Of a stretch of DNA of 64,000 nt, positions 17,911 to 25,682 are shown piece after piece. The stretch is from Modestobacter italicus. Lineage in GTDB: Bacteria; Actinomycetota; Actinomycetes; Mycobacteriales; Geodermatophilaceae. Made by a program: the position numbers and the translations under genes. Under the pieces are notes generated by a model. The model was not told the DNA's origin. It saw nothing but the letters and a program-made list of their open reading frames with translations, and ran no database searches. The first letter of the stretch is position 1, and each line of letters opens with the position of its first letter. The DNA lies in the NCBI RefSeq assembly GCF_019799965.1, contig NZ_JABGCJ010000002.1, positions 62,001-126,000 of the forward strand, written 5' to 3'.

Positions 17911-18693
17911 GTGACCGACCTCGCCACCCGCGCCCGCACCCTGCTCGACCTGCACGCCGCACCGGAGCTGCTGGTGCTGGCCAACGTCTGGGACGTCGTC
18001 TCCGCCCGGGTCGTGGCCGGCACCCCCGGCGTGCGCGCGCTGGCCACCGCGAGCCACGCGATCGCGGCCACCTTCGGCCACGAGGACGGCGAGCAGATCC
18101 CGCTCGACGTGCACCTGGACATGGTCGGCCGCATCGCCGGGGCCGTGGACCTGCCGGTGTCGATGGACCTGGAGGCCGGCTACGGCGACCCGGGCGAGAC
18201 CGCCCGCCGGGCGATCGCGGTGGGCGTCGTCGGCGGCAACCTGGAGGACCAGCTGCGGCCTCTCGACGAGGCGGTCGCCGCAGTCGAGGCGGTGCTGCGC
18301 GCCGGTCGTGACGCCGGGATCGACTTCGTGCTCAACGCCCGCACCGACGCCTTCCTGCTGGCCGACGCCGCCGCCGACCGCGATGCCCTGGTCGCCGAGG
18401 CGGTGCGCCGCGGGCAGGCGTACCTGGCGGCCGGCGCGCCGGTGGTCTTCGTGCCCGGCGTGGTGGCCCGGGAGGAGATCGAGGGCCTGGTCGAGGGGCT
18501 GGGCCGCGGCCGGGTCTCGCTGATGGCCGTCCCCGGGGCCTCGCCGTCCGTGCAGGAGCTGGCCGGCCTCGGGGTCTCCCGGGTCTCCACCGGCCCGTTC
18601 ACCCAGCGGGTCGCGCTCACCGCACTGCAGGACGCCGTCGTCGAGCTCGTCGCCGGCGGTGCCCTCCCGCCCGGCACCCGTGCGCTGAGCTGA
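17911..18693 (+). CDS. Isocitrate lyase/PEP mutase-family enzyme
   Basis: This 260-residue alpha/beta-barrel protein carries the family signatures ATASHAIAATFGHEDGE, SMDLEAGYGD near residue 86 (Mg-binding acidic residues) and LNARTDAFLL near 135. The nucleophilic Cys motif of true isocitrate and methylisocitrate lyases is absent, as in most of the short PEP phosphonomutase-like homologues. The substrate is unknown; C-C or C-P bond formation/cleavage on an oxaloacetate-type compound is possible. The GTG start is supported by a leaderless promoter. Confidence 0.85.
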   Translation: MTDLATRARTLLDLHAAPELLVLANVWDVVSARVVAGTPGVRALATASHAIAATFGHEDGEQIPLDVHLDMVGRIAGAVDLPVSMDLEAGYGDPGETARRAIAVGVVGGNLEDQLRPLDEAVAAVEAVLRAGRDAGIDFVLNARTDAFLLADAAADRDALVAEAVRRGQAYLAAGAPVVFVPGVVAREEIEGLVEGLGRGRVSLMAVPGASPSVQELAGLGVSRVSTGPFTQRVALTALQDAVVELVAGGALPPGTRALS

Positions 18694-18753
18694 CCCACTG
18701 CACCTGCGCGCAGGCCGCCGGGAAAGGGCAGGACAGTCCCGGCGCTGGCGTCC

Positions 18754-18759
18754 TACCGT
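18754..18759 (+). promoter_or_regulatory. -10 box of leaderless DUF6226 gene
   Basis: TACCGT ends six bases before ATG 18766, with no ribosome binding site in between. Confidence 0.6.
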
Positions 18760-18765
18760 GCCGGC

Positions 18766-19293
18766 ATGGGTGATCGCTGGGGGCCGGACGGGCCACCCCC
18801 GGAGGCGTACAGCCGGGTCACCGACCCGCAGCGGTACGCGGCGGTGCACGGTGTCGCGGACCGGCTGGTCACCGAGCTCGCCGAGCGGTACGACGTCGCG
18901 GTCGCCGGGGAGCCGTCGTCCGGGCCGCGCGAGGTGCGTGCCGTCCGGCTGCACCCCCGGTCCGGTGCGGGCGCCGACCTGGTGGTGGTGCACACCGACC
19001 TCGGTGTGCGGCTGCGGGCCGGCCACTGGGCGGAGGAGTCGTTCCCGCGCTGCGGCTGCGACGCCTGCGACGAGGAACCCGGTGACCTCGCCGAGGAGCT
19101 GGGGGAGTTCGTCGCGGACGTGGCGCACGGCCGGCTCGCCGAGGAGCTGACCGGCGGCTCCGGTGAGGGCACGCTCGCGGTGTGGCGGCCGCGGTCCAGC
19201 GCGACCTGGTCGCTGACCCGTGCCGAGCTCCAGCGCCTCGGACCGCCGGGCCGGCACGAGTGGCTGCCGTGGCCGGAGCGGGGCGGCCGGTGA
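18766..19293 (+). CDS. DUF6226 family protein
   Basis: This 175-residue cytosolic protein resembles the DUF6226 family by its PPPEAYSRVTDPQRYA start and by the Cys motif FPRCGCDACDEEP near residue 100. The three Cys could bind metal but this is not shown. Function is unknown. Its last codon overlaps the GTG of the frameshifted downstream frame (GTGA), so the two were probably one operon and may act together. Confidence 0.7.
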   Translation: MGDRWGPDGPPPEAYSRVTDPQRYAAVHGVADRLVTELAERYDVAVAGEPSSGPREVRAVRLHPRSGAGADLVVVHTDLGVRLRAGHWAEESFPRCGCDACDEEPGDLAEELGEFVADVAHGRLAEELTGGSGEGTLAVWRPRSSATWSLTRAELQRLGPPGRHEWLPWPERGGR

Positions 19294-19674
19294 CGCCCCC
19301 GCCGACGGGCGGGTCCACGACGGTCGTCGGCACCCGGGAGCGCCGGCTGCCCGCACCACCGGCGGTCGTCCGGCAGTCGCTGGCCGACCCGCACCGGCCG
19401 GGTGCCCGTCCCTGGCTCCGCCTGGAGGACGACGAGGTGGAGCCGGTGGTGGTCGACGACGGCGCGCCGGAGCGGCTGGCGTGGCGGTTCGCTGTGGCCC
19501 CGCCGTCCCGACCTCGTCCTGACCTTCGAGCTGCGCCCCGTGGCCGCGGAGACGGCGCTCCGCTGGACGCTGACCGCCGTCGGGGAGCCGCCCGACCAGA
19601 GCCTCACCGGGCACCTCCGGCACCGGGTCAACCACCTGCTGTGGGCCGACCTGCGCATGTCCTACGGCCAGTGA
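19290..19674 (+). pseudogene. Frameshifted small gene coupled to DUF6226 gene
   Basis: The frame starting at GTG 19290 (VTPPPTGGSTTVVGTRERRL) stays protein-like to about 19495 (ERLAWRFAV). It then loses sense, while the +1 frame continues as WPRRPDLVLTFELRP and ends SYGQ at TGA 19674. The joined product would be about 128 residues and looks like an SRPBCC or START-type small domain, but this is a weak guess. One extra base (or two lost) near 19490-19505, in a GC-rich stretch, would explain it. It could be a real mutation or a sequencing error. Confidence 0.6.
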
Positions 19675-19703
19675 GCCGCCCGCCGACCTCCTTCCCCGAG
19701 CTC

Positions 19704-19772
19704 GTCCGCCGAGTGACAGCTCAGCGGGCTCTCCGATCCGCCGGATCCCCGGTGAGCTGCCACTCGGCGGAC
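19704..19772. repeat. 20-bp inverted repeat (REP-like or terminator)
   Basis: Arms 19704-19723 and 19753-19772 are inverted copies with 19 of 20 positions matching; the 29-base centre contains its own small palindrome GATCC-GCC-GGATC. It lies between the frameshifted gene and the acyl-CoA dehydrogenase. The long stem could end transcription or be a dispersed palindromic element. Confidence 0.65.
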
Positions 19773-19884
19773 GGGGGGGGCGCGGGTGGGGTGAGCTGGG
19801 ACACGCTCGGTGGCTGGGGGAGGAGTTCCGGCGGAGCATCGGGGTCAGGACGTCGACGACGACGAGAGAGAAGGCACCGCCGAC

Positions 19885-21063
19885 ATGACCGAGCTGCTCC
19901 TGCCCGCCGACTTCTTCGCCTTCCAGAGCCTGCTGCCCGACGACGAGCAGAAGGAGCTGATGGCCCTCCGGGAGTTCCTGGAGTCGGAGGTCAAGCCGCG
20001 GGTCAACTCCTCCTGGGCCGCCGCCGAGTTCCCGCACGACTTGATCCCGAAGTTCGCCGAGGCCGACATCGTCGGCCGCTCCTACGACTGGGACGGCCGC
20101 CCCCGCGCCTCCCGGCTGTTCACCGGCTTCCAGGCGATGGAGCTCTCCCGCGTCGACCCGTCGATGGCGACCTTCCTGGGCGTGCACAACGGCCTGGCGA
20201 TGGGCTCGATCATGATCCTGGGCTCGGAGGAGCAGCGGCAGCGCTGGATCCCGTCGATGATGCGGATGGAGACGATCGGCGCGTTCGGGCTGACCGAGCC
20301 CGAGGGCGGGTCGGACGTCGCCCGCGGCATGCGCACCACCGCCCGACGGGACGGCGACTCCTGGGTGCTCAACGGTGCCAAGCGCTGGATCGGCAACGGC
20401 ACCTTCGCCGACGTCGTGGTGGTCTTCGCCCGCGACGAGGCCGACGACCAGGTGAAGACCTTCGTCGTGGAGAAGGGCACCCCCGGGTTCACCGCCACCA
20501 AGATCGAGGACAAGTTCGCGCTGCGCACCGTGCAGAACGCCGACCTGACCTTCACCGACTGCCGCATCCCGGCGGGCGACAAGCTCGAGGGCGGCAACTC
20601 GTTCAAGGACGTCAACAAGGTGCTCAAGGTGACCCGGGGCGGGGTGGCCTGGAGCGGGGTGGGCTGCCAGCTGGGCGCCTACGAGGTGGCGGTGGCCTAC
20701 GCCAAGGAGCGCCACCAGTTCGGGCGGGCGATCGGCGGCTTCCAGCTGATCCAGGACCTGCTCGCCCGGATGCTCGGCAACGTCACCGCAAGCCTCGGCA
20801 TGACCGTGCGGATCGCCCAGCTGCAGGAGGTCGACGCGCTGCGCGACGACCAGGCCGCGCTGGCCAAGAGCTACGTGACCGCGCGGGGCCGGGAGACCGT
20901 CGCCTGGGCCCGGGAGGTGTTCGGCGGCAACGGCATCGTGCTGGACTACGACGTCGTCCGGTACTTCAACGACGCCGAGGCGCTGTACTCCTACGAGGGC
21001 ACCCGCGAGATGAACACCCTCATCGTCGGCCGCTCGATCACCGGGATGAGCGCCTTCGTCTGA
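19885..21063 (+). CDS. Acyl-CoA dehydrogenase, glutaryl-CoA dehydrogenase-like
   Basis: This 392-residue FAD enzyme has the three-domain acyl-CoA dehydrogenase layout. GAFGLTEPEGGSD near residue 132 and KRWIGNGTFADV near 165 are FAD-site motifs, RHQFGRAIGGFQLIQDLL near 275 is the substrate-helix signature, and the catalytic Glu is E371 in YSYEGTREMNT. The ending VGRSITGMSAF is very close to glutaryl-CoA dehydrogenases, so a dicarboxylic acyl-CoA or a related substrate is likely. ATG 19885 is chosen over the open frame from 19810 because family alignment starts near it. It stands alone, between two hairpins. Confidence 0.88.
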   Translation: MTELLLPADFFAFQSLLPDDEQKELMALREFLESEVKPRVNSSWAAAEFPHDLIPKFAEADIVGRSYDWDGRPRASRLFTGFQAMELSRVDPSMATFLGVHNGLAMGSIMILGSEEQRQRWIPSMMRMETIGAFGLTEPEGGSDVARGMRTTARRDGDSWVLNGAKRWIGNGTFADVVVVFARDEADDQVKTFVVEKGTPGFTATKIEDKFALRTVQNADLTFTDCRIPAGDKLEGGNSFKDVNKVLKVTRGGVAWSGVGCQLGAYEVAVAYAKERHQFGRAIGGFQLIQDLLARMLGNVTASLGMTVRIAQLQEVDALRDDQAALAKSYVTARGRETVAWAREVFGGNGIVLDYDVVRYFNDAEALYSYEGTREMNTLIVGRSITGMSAFV

Positions 21064-21112
21064 CGCAAGGGGGGAGCGATGCGGCCTCCCTGCCTCCTGC
21101 TCGTCCGGTGAG

Positions 21113-21146
21113 GGTGGGGCTGCGCTCAGCAGGGCGCAGCCCCACC
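21113..21146 (+). terminator. Terminator after acyl-CoA dehydrogenase
   Basis: Perfect 13-base arms 21113-21125 and 21134-21146 with an eight-base loop, 50 bases after the stop. Confidence 0.8.
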
Positions 21147-21166
21147 TCCCGACGAGAGGAACCGTC

Positions 21167-21433
21167 ATGAGCACGACACCGACCGACCCCACCGGCACCG
21201 GGCCGCAGTCCGTGGTCGGCGCGTGGGTCGACGACACCGGCTTCCTGGTCCAGGAGCTGCTGCCCGACGGCCGCTACGACGAGACCCGGGACGGCCGCCC
21301 GCACGCCTACCAGGGCCGTTACTGGGTCGAGGGTGACCGGATCGAGTACCTCGACGACCTGGGCTTCCGCGCATCCGGCGAGTTCCGGGACGGCGTCCTG
21401 CACCACGCCGGCTACCGGATGACCCGCCGCTGA
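21167..21433 (+). CDS. Atu4866-domain small protein
   Basis: This 88-residue protein matches the Agrobacterium Atu4866-type beta-barrel fold: VVGAWVDDTGFLVQELLPDGRYDETR, quoted by ends only as VVGAWVDD...LPDGRYDE, followed by the AYQGRYWVEGDRIEYLDDLG segment. The function of the family is unknown. GAGAGGAACC precedes the ATG. It is followed by a very strong terminator and by the remnant of an SDR gene; in related genomes such genes often stand beside an SDR oxidoreductase, so a former two-gene unit is plausible. Confidence 0.8.
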   Translation: MSTTPTDPTGTGPQSVVGAWVDDTGFLVQELLPDGRYDETRDGRPHAYQGRYWVEGDRIEYLDDLGFRASGEFRDGVLHHAGYRMTRR

Positions 21434-21443
21434 CCGGCCGTGT

Positions 21444-21479
21444 GCAGCCCGGGCCCGGCCGCTGCCGGGCCCGGGCTGC
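21444..21479 (+). terminator. Strong terminator after Atu4866-type gene
   Basis: Arms 21444-21459 and 21464-21479 are a perfect 16-bp stem with a four-base loop, ten bases past the stop. Confidence 0.85.
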
Positions 21480-21493
21480 GGCGTCCCCGGGGT

Positions 21494-22069
21494 CAGGCCT
21501 GGGCGGACCGGGCCGTTCTGGCCGCCACCGCCCGGCACATCACCGACGAGTGGGGCACCGTCGACCTGGTCTTCGCCAACGCCGGGGTGCAGCTGATCTC
21601 CTCGATCACCGACCTCGCGGTCGAGGACTGGGACGCCCAGATCGGCCCCAACGTCACCGGCGTCATGAACACGATCCAGGCTTTCGTGCGCGACCTGGAG
21701 CGAGCCGCCGGCGAGGGGCGGCCGGCCGACCTGATCACCACCTCGTCCATCGCCGCGACCCGGGTGCTGGAGAAGTTCCAGGTCTACTCGGGCACCAAGG
21801 CATACATCTCCCAGCTCACCCGGCTGCTGCGCACGGAACTGGGCCGCAAGAAGGTGCGCGTCTCCACCGTCGAGCCGGGCATGGTCGACACCGAGCTGCC
21901 CGACCACGTGACCGACCCCGACGCCAGCCGCCTCATGGCCGACCTGATCGCCCAGATCGACGTGCTCAGCTCGGCGGACGTCGCCGAGACCGTCGCGTTC
22001 ATCGCCTCGGTGCCGGCGCACGTCAACCTGACCGAGATCACCATCCTGCCGACCGAGCAGGTCATCTGA
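21494..22069 (+). pseudogene. N-terminally truncated SDR oxidoreductase
   Basis: From about 21506 the frame encodes a normal short-chain dehydrogenase from mid-domain onward: DRAVLAATARHITDEWG, LVFANAGVQ (NAG motif), TTSSIAAT, the catalytic YSGTKAY (YxxxK) and VEPGMVDTEL. The first 55 or so residues, including the GxxxGxG cofactor loop, are missing. In their place is the terminator of the previous gene. No start codon or ribosome binding site fits. I read it as a 5'-deleted gene remnant; the rest of the frame is undamaged, which suggests a recent event. Confidence 0.75.
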
Positions 22070-22183
22070 GCAGCGGTCCCGTGGCCGTCACGCGCGAGCC
22101 CGCGGCGACACCGGGCACCCGGGCGACTCACCCGTTCGGGGCGGTGCCCGGCGCCCGGGCTGGAGCACCGGCCACCCGATGAC

Positions 22184-22226
22184 GATCACCAGCAGGTACG
22201 CCGGAGTGGCGTGCCTGCTGGTGATC
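22184..22226 (+). promoter_or_regulatory. 19-bp stem hairpin before response regulator
   Basis: Arms 22184-22202 and 22208-22226 are inverted copies matching in 18 of 19 positions, with a five-base loop. It ends only eight bases before the ribosome binding site of the response regulator. It may terminate upstream transcription, attenuate the gene, or be bound as DNA by the regulator. Confidence 0.6.
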
Positions 22227-22243
22227 TGTCGTTGGGAGGGGTC

Positions 22244-22948
22244 GTGTCGGGTCAGTCCGTGCTCGTCGTCGAGGACACCGACGAGATCCGTGAGCTCGTC
22301 GTCACGGTGCTCCGCCGGGCCGGGATGGACGTGCGGGAGGCCACCACCGGTGCCGCCTGCCTCGCCGAGGTGCGCCGGGAGGCGCCCGACGTCGTCGTCC
22401 TGGACCTCGGTCTGCCCGACGCCGACGGCACGGAGGTGTGCCGGCAGCTGCGCGCCGAGACCGACTGCTACGTGCTGATGCTGACCGCGCGGGCGGAGGA
22501 GGTCGATCTGCTGATCGGCCTCGCCGTCGGGGCGGACGGCTACATGGCCAAGCCGTTCTCACCGCGCGAGCTGGTGGCCCGGGTGCAGACGATGCTGCGC
22601 CGGCCGCGCACCGTGGCGATCCCCGAGCCGCGCCCGCCGGTGGAGGACTCCGTCCAGCGGCTGGCCGACCTCGAGGTCGACCCGGACAGCCGGGAGGTGC
22701 GGGTGGACGGCGCGGCCGTCGACCTGACCCGCACCGAGTTCGACCTGCTCGCCGCCCTCGTCTCGCGGCCCGGCCGGGTGCTGCAGCGGGAGACGCTGCT
22801 GCGCGAGGTCTGGCAGACCGACTGGGAGGGCAACCTGCGCCTGGTCGAGGCACACATGTCCAACCTGCGGCGCAAGCTCGCTGCCGCCGGGTTGAGCAAC
22901 CCCGAGATCAAGACCGTTCGGGGAGTGGGGTACCGCCTCGTGGCCTGA
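22244..22948 (+). CDS. OmpR/PhoB-family response regulator
   Basis: This 234-residue protein has an N-terminal receiver domain with VVEDTDE (acidic pocket), the phosphoacceptor in VVVLDLGLPD near residue 52, and MAKPF near residue 105. A winged-helix output domain lies at about 135-232 with RTEFDLLAALVSRPGRV and VRGVGYRLVA. The start is GTG 22244, three bases after GGGAGGGG; the M at 22211 lies inside the hairpin. No histidine kinase is next to it, so it is an orphan here. A terminator follows at 23018-23059. Confidence 0.92.
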   Translation: MSGQSVLVVEDTDEIRELVVTVLRRAGMDVREATTGAACLAEVRREAPDVVVLDLGLPDADGTEVCRQLRAETDCYVLMLTARAEEVDLLIGLAVGADGYMAKPFSPRELVARVQTMLRRPRTVAIPEPRPPVEDSVQRLADLEVDPDSREVRVDGAAVDLTRTEFDLLAALVSRPGRVLQRETLLREVWQTDWEGNLRLVEAHMSNLRRKLAAAGLSNPEIKTVRGVGYRLVA

Positions 22949-23017
22949 GGGCGCACCCACGTCCTGCTCCGGCACGCCGGGACGGGAGGTGGGCGCGAGG
23001 GAACACAGCTGCATCCG

Positions 23018-23059
23018 ACGACGAGGCCCGGCCCCCGAGAGGGAGCCGGGCCTCGTTGT
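23018..23059. terminator. Terminator between convergent regulator genes
   Basis: Arms 23018-23032 and 23045-23059 match in 14 of 15 positions around a 12-base loop, between the OmpR-type gene and the oppositely directed pseudo-receiver gene. Confidence 0.75.
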
Positions 23060-23084
23060 CGTGGGTCCGTGCGGAGGGCGCCGT

Positions 23085-23903
23085 TCAGGCAGCGAGGTCG
23101 CGCCGGCGGGCCATCATCCGCCCGGTCGCCGCGTCGACCGCGTGCAGCATGCCGGCCAGGTCGGCCTGCCCGGCCGTCGCGTCGGCGGCGAAGGCCAGCT
23201 GGCGACGCCGGTCGACGTCGTCCCGGCGGCGGGCCGGTCGGGTCAGGCCGCTGAGCTCGGCCAGCCGGCCGTGGGCCACGATCCCGCGCCGGGCGTCGGC
23301 GGCGATCGCCCGGCAGACGTCGGCGACCTCGGGGTGCCCCAGCTGGCCGGAGGGGCCGGCGAGGGCCTGGGCGGCGGTGGCCACGGCGCGGGGGTCACCG
23401 GACCGGACGCCCCGGGCGATCGCCGACAGCCGGGTCGGCAGCGCGTCGTCGTACATGACCTGCAGCCGGTCCATCAGCTCGGCGTCCAGGTCGGCGTCCT
23501 CCAGGTCCTCCACGTCCACGAGGTGGAGGGGCTCGGCGGTCGCCGTGGTGCTCCGGTTGCGCACCAGGTCCAGCAGGAGGCGTGCGTCGAACGGGGCGGC
23601 CAGGCAGGCGAGTGCGCCGGCGGCCGCAGCCGCGGCGCGCACCTCGTCGGTCGGGTCGGGGGTGACCACCAGGAAGCGGGCGGTGCTGCCGGCGGCGCGC
23701 AGCTCGGCCAGCAGGGCGGGGCCGTCGGCGGCGCCGGTGACCGTGGCGGCGGTGACCACCAGGTCCATCGAGATGGTCTCGCTCAGCCAGCGGGCGTCCT
23801 CGGCGTCGCCGGCCTCGTGGACACCCCAGCCGGCCAGCTCCAGCAGGCCGGTGACCTGCTGCCGGGCGGCGGGGGAGGCGTCGATGACGAGGGCGGTCAG
23901 CAC
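23085..23903 (-). CDS. Pseudo-receiver plus degenerate HPt-domain protein
   Basis: This 272-residue protein starts with a receiver-like fold (LTALVIDASPAARQQV). The phosphoacceptor Asp is replaced by Ala (MDLVVTAATVTG, A52) and the conserved Lys of the KP motif is Ala (CLAAPFD). Residues about 150-240 look like an HPt helical bundle, but the His is Gln (AAQALAGPSGQLG). Phosphotransfer is thus not expected; a protein-interaction or scaffolding role is likely. Start GTG 23903 overlaps the end of the secreted-protein gene by seven bases, so it is the last gene of the SipW/TasA-like operon. Confidence 0.7.
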   Translation of the reverse strand: MLTALVIDASPAARQQVTGLLELAGWGVHEAGDAEDARWLSETISMDLVVTAATVTGAADGPALLAELRAAGSTARFLVVTPDPTDEVRAAAAAAGALACLAAPFDARLLLDLVRNRSTTATAEPLHLVDVEDLEDADLDAELMDRLQVMYDDALPTRLSAIARGVRSGDPRAVATAAQALAGPSGQLGHPEVADVCRAIAADARRGIVAHGRLAELSGLTRPARRRDDVDRRRQLAFAADATAGQADLAGMLHAVDAATGRMMARRRDLAA

Positions 23904-24367
23904 GTCACTGGTCCTGTCTGGGCTGGTGTGGAGGTCCAGCCGTAGCTGGTGAGGGTGGTGATGCGGACCCGCACGCCCTGGTCGGCGTAGGAGCCGTCGA
24001 CGTCCTGGGTCAGGCTGGTCGTGCCCGGGCCGACGGTGGCCAGCGGGTAGGTGCTGCCGTCCCGGAAGACGGCGGTGAGCTGGTAGCCGGTGACCCCGCG
24101 GGTCGTCGTGCTGGCGTTCCAGGACACCCGGGCGTGCAGGGTGCGGGTGCCGTACACGTTGCCGCTCCACCGGTCGTAGTAGTAGCTGGTCGAGCAGCGC
24201 GTGCCGGCGGTCGAGGGATTCGTGACCGGCGCGACGGTCAGCGTGCTGGCGTCCACGGTGGTGGCGGCCCGGGCGGTGAAGGCGGCCTGGGCGGGGGAGA
24301 TGGTCAGCCCCAGCACGGTGGCGACGGCGACGGTGAGGAGCAGCAGGCCGCGGCGGATCCCGGTCAT
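23897..24367 (-). CDS. Secreted Fn3-like protein of SipW locus
   Basis: This 156-residue protein has an N-terminal signal segment (GLLLLTVAVATVLGLTISPAQA, ends given as GLLLL...SPAQA) directly followed by AAFTARAATTVDASTLTVA. That pattern resembles the region after the SipW cleavage site in TasA/CalY-like proteins. The rest is beta-rich with a fibronectin-III feel (VSWNAS, GYQLTAVFRDGS, TSYGWTS) and two Cys. It is probably an extracellular matrix or surface protein processed by the neighbouring SipW. ATG 24367 overlaps the sipW stop (ATGA). Confidence 0.65.
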   Translation of the reverse strand: MTGIRRGLLLLTVAVATVLGLTISPAQAAFTARAATTVDASTLTVAPVTNPSTAGTRCSTSYYYDRWSGNVYGTRTLHARVSWNASTTTRGVTGYQLTAVFRDGSTYPLATVGPGTTSLTQDVDGSYADQGVRVRITTLTSYGWTSTPAQTGPVTC

Positions 24368-25014
24368 GCCCGGTCACCCTCGGTGTCGTCGTCCTGCTCG
24401 ACCTTCGCCGGCCGCCAGATGGACAGCAGCAGCCAGCCGGCCAGCAGGGCCGGGGCCCCGTAGACGAGCGCCTGGCTCACCACGGGGGTGCGCAGCGCCT
24501 CGATGGCGTTGCCGATCTCGGGGACGACCGCCCGGACCTCGTAGGCGGTGTCGCCCTGCAGGGTGGCCTTCCAGGGGTCGACGGCATCGTTCGCGTCGCC
24601 CTTGGTCTCGACCGTGACGGACCCGTCGGCCCCGTGCTCGACGGAGACCACGCGGTGGCTGACCAGACGGTGGTCGTCGATCGGGATGTGGTAGGCGATG
24701 ATCATGCCCTCGGCGACCTCGGCGACCGGCAGCGGCGTCACGATCGTGACGTCACCCGGGTCGATGACCGGGGACATGCTGCCGGTGAGCATCGTCATCG
24801 TCCGGTAGTCCAGGACGTGCGGCCCGACGGCCAGGACGCCGAAGGCCAGGACGGCGACGGTGACCACGAGCCGGAGCAGCCAGCGGCCCACCAGGCGAGC
24901 CGCACGAGTCCCGAGCCCCGCGGTGCGGGGCTCGGCGACCAGCTGCCGTGCGGGACGGTGCGTGATCGCGATGTCCGTGGTGCGGGCGAGCGGTGCGAGC
25001 AGGGCGGTGGTCAT
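24364..25014 (-). CDS. sipW: SipW-type signal peptidase I
   Basis: This 216-residue membrane protease belongs to the archaeal/ER type of signal peptidase I. The catalytic Ser79 lies in MLTGSMSP and the general base is His120 in LVSHRVV instead of Lys. One hydrophobic segment precedes the domain (about 46-65) and one follows it (about 183-202). SipW enzymes cleave TasA/CalY-type matrix proteins; a TasA-like gene lies just upstream and a second candidate substrate just downstream, overlapping. Confidence 0.92.
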   Translation of the reverse strand: MTTALLAPLARTTDIAITHRPARQLVAEPRTAGLGTRAARLVGRWLLRLVVTVAVLAFGVLAVGPHVLDYRTMTMLTGSMSPVIDPGDVTIVTPLPVAEVAEGMIIAYHIPIDDHRLVSHRVVSVEHGADGSVTVETKGDANDAVDPWKATLQGDTAYEVRAVVPEIGNAIEALRTPVVSQALVYGAPALLAGWLLLSIWRPAKVEQDDDTEGDRA

Positions 25015-25061
25015 GGCGGGTCCTCCGGTCAGGGGTCAGTCAGTGGGTGGACGGCGCCGGA

Positions 25062-25682
25062 TCAGCGGTTGGTGCCGGTCCGCTGCGTGCCGGAGAAGCT
25101 GATCGCGAGCTTGCTGGTCTGGCCCTGGAACTCGTTGCCGGCGTTGGTGGGCAGGGTCAGGGAGACGACGAGGTGGTCGATGCCGCCGGGGTTCACGCTG
25201 GCGACGTTCGCATTGCCGGACGCGACGGCCGGGGCGTTCACGACGTTGCTGACCGTGCCGGAGCAGGTGTAGGTGGCCACGCCGTTGCTGAGCGACTCGG
25301 TCCACGGGTTGGTGCACTTCTTGATGCTGAGCTGCAGGCCGTTGACCTTGTCGGTGTCCAGCAGGCTGGAGGTGGTCGCGGCCGAGGTCATCTGGATGCC
25401 GGAGAAGGCCAGGTCGCCGGAGTTCACCAGGTCGACCGAGCGGCTGATCGTGTCGCCGGGGACGAAGCCGGTGGCGCTCAGCGGCAGGGAAGCCGTGCTG
25501 TTGGTCGCGTTGAGGTCCAGCGACAACGTGCCCGAGGCGACCGAGGCGTTCAGCGGGGCGGTGCTGTCGGTGAAGGTGCCGAAGGTGCCCATGCCGGCGA
25601 CGGCGGCGGCGGCACCGATGATGCCGAGCGAGCCGATGATCTTGCGGGTGGTGCGGGTGCGGTTGGTGGTGGTGGCGGTCAT
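25062..25682 (-). CDS. TasA/CalY-like SipW-dependent secreted protein
   Basis: This 206-residue protein has a basic N-terminus, a hydrophobic segment (IIGSLGIIGAAAAVAG) and the motif GTFGTFTDSTA. This is the usual SipW cleavage neighbourhood in TasA/camelysin proteins. The mature part is Ser/Thr/Asn-rich and beta-type, with VPGDTISRSVDLVNSGDLAF, the typical domain start. Such proteins form extracellular fibres or surface layers in Bacillus; in actinobacteria the role is open. ATG 25682 is preceded by AGGGAGA. First gene of a four-gene operon, 48 bases before sipW. Confidence 0.85.
   Translation of the reverse strand: MTATTTNRTRTTRKIIGSLGIIGAAAAVAGMGTFGTFTDSTAPLNASVASGTLSLDLNATNSTASLPLSATGFVPGDTISRSVDLVNSGDLAFSGIQMTSAATTSSLLDTDKVNGLQLSIKKCTNPWTESLSNGVATYTCSGTVSNVVNAPAVASGNANVASVNPGGIDHLVVSLTLPTNAGNEFQGQTSKLAISFSGTQRTGTNR

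Noticed and set aside
17728-21237. 3.5-kb minus-strand open frame
   Set aside because: Antisense to the PEP mutase-family, DUF6226 and acyl-CoA dehydrogenase genes, with no recognisable domain.
21440-21493. In-frame extension of the SDR remnant upstream
   Set aside because: It runs through a perfect terminator stem and gives no SDR sequence, so it is not a true N-terminus.
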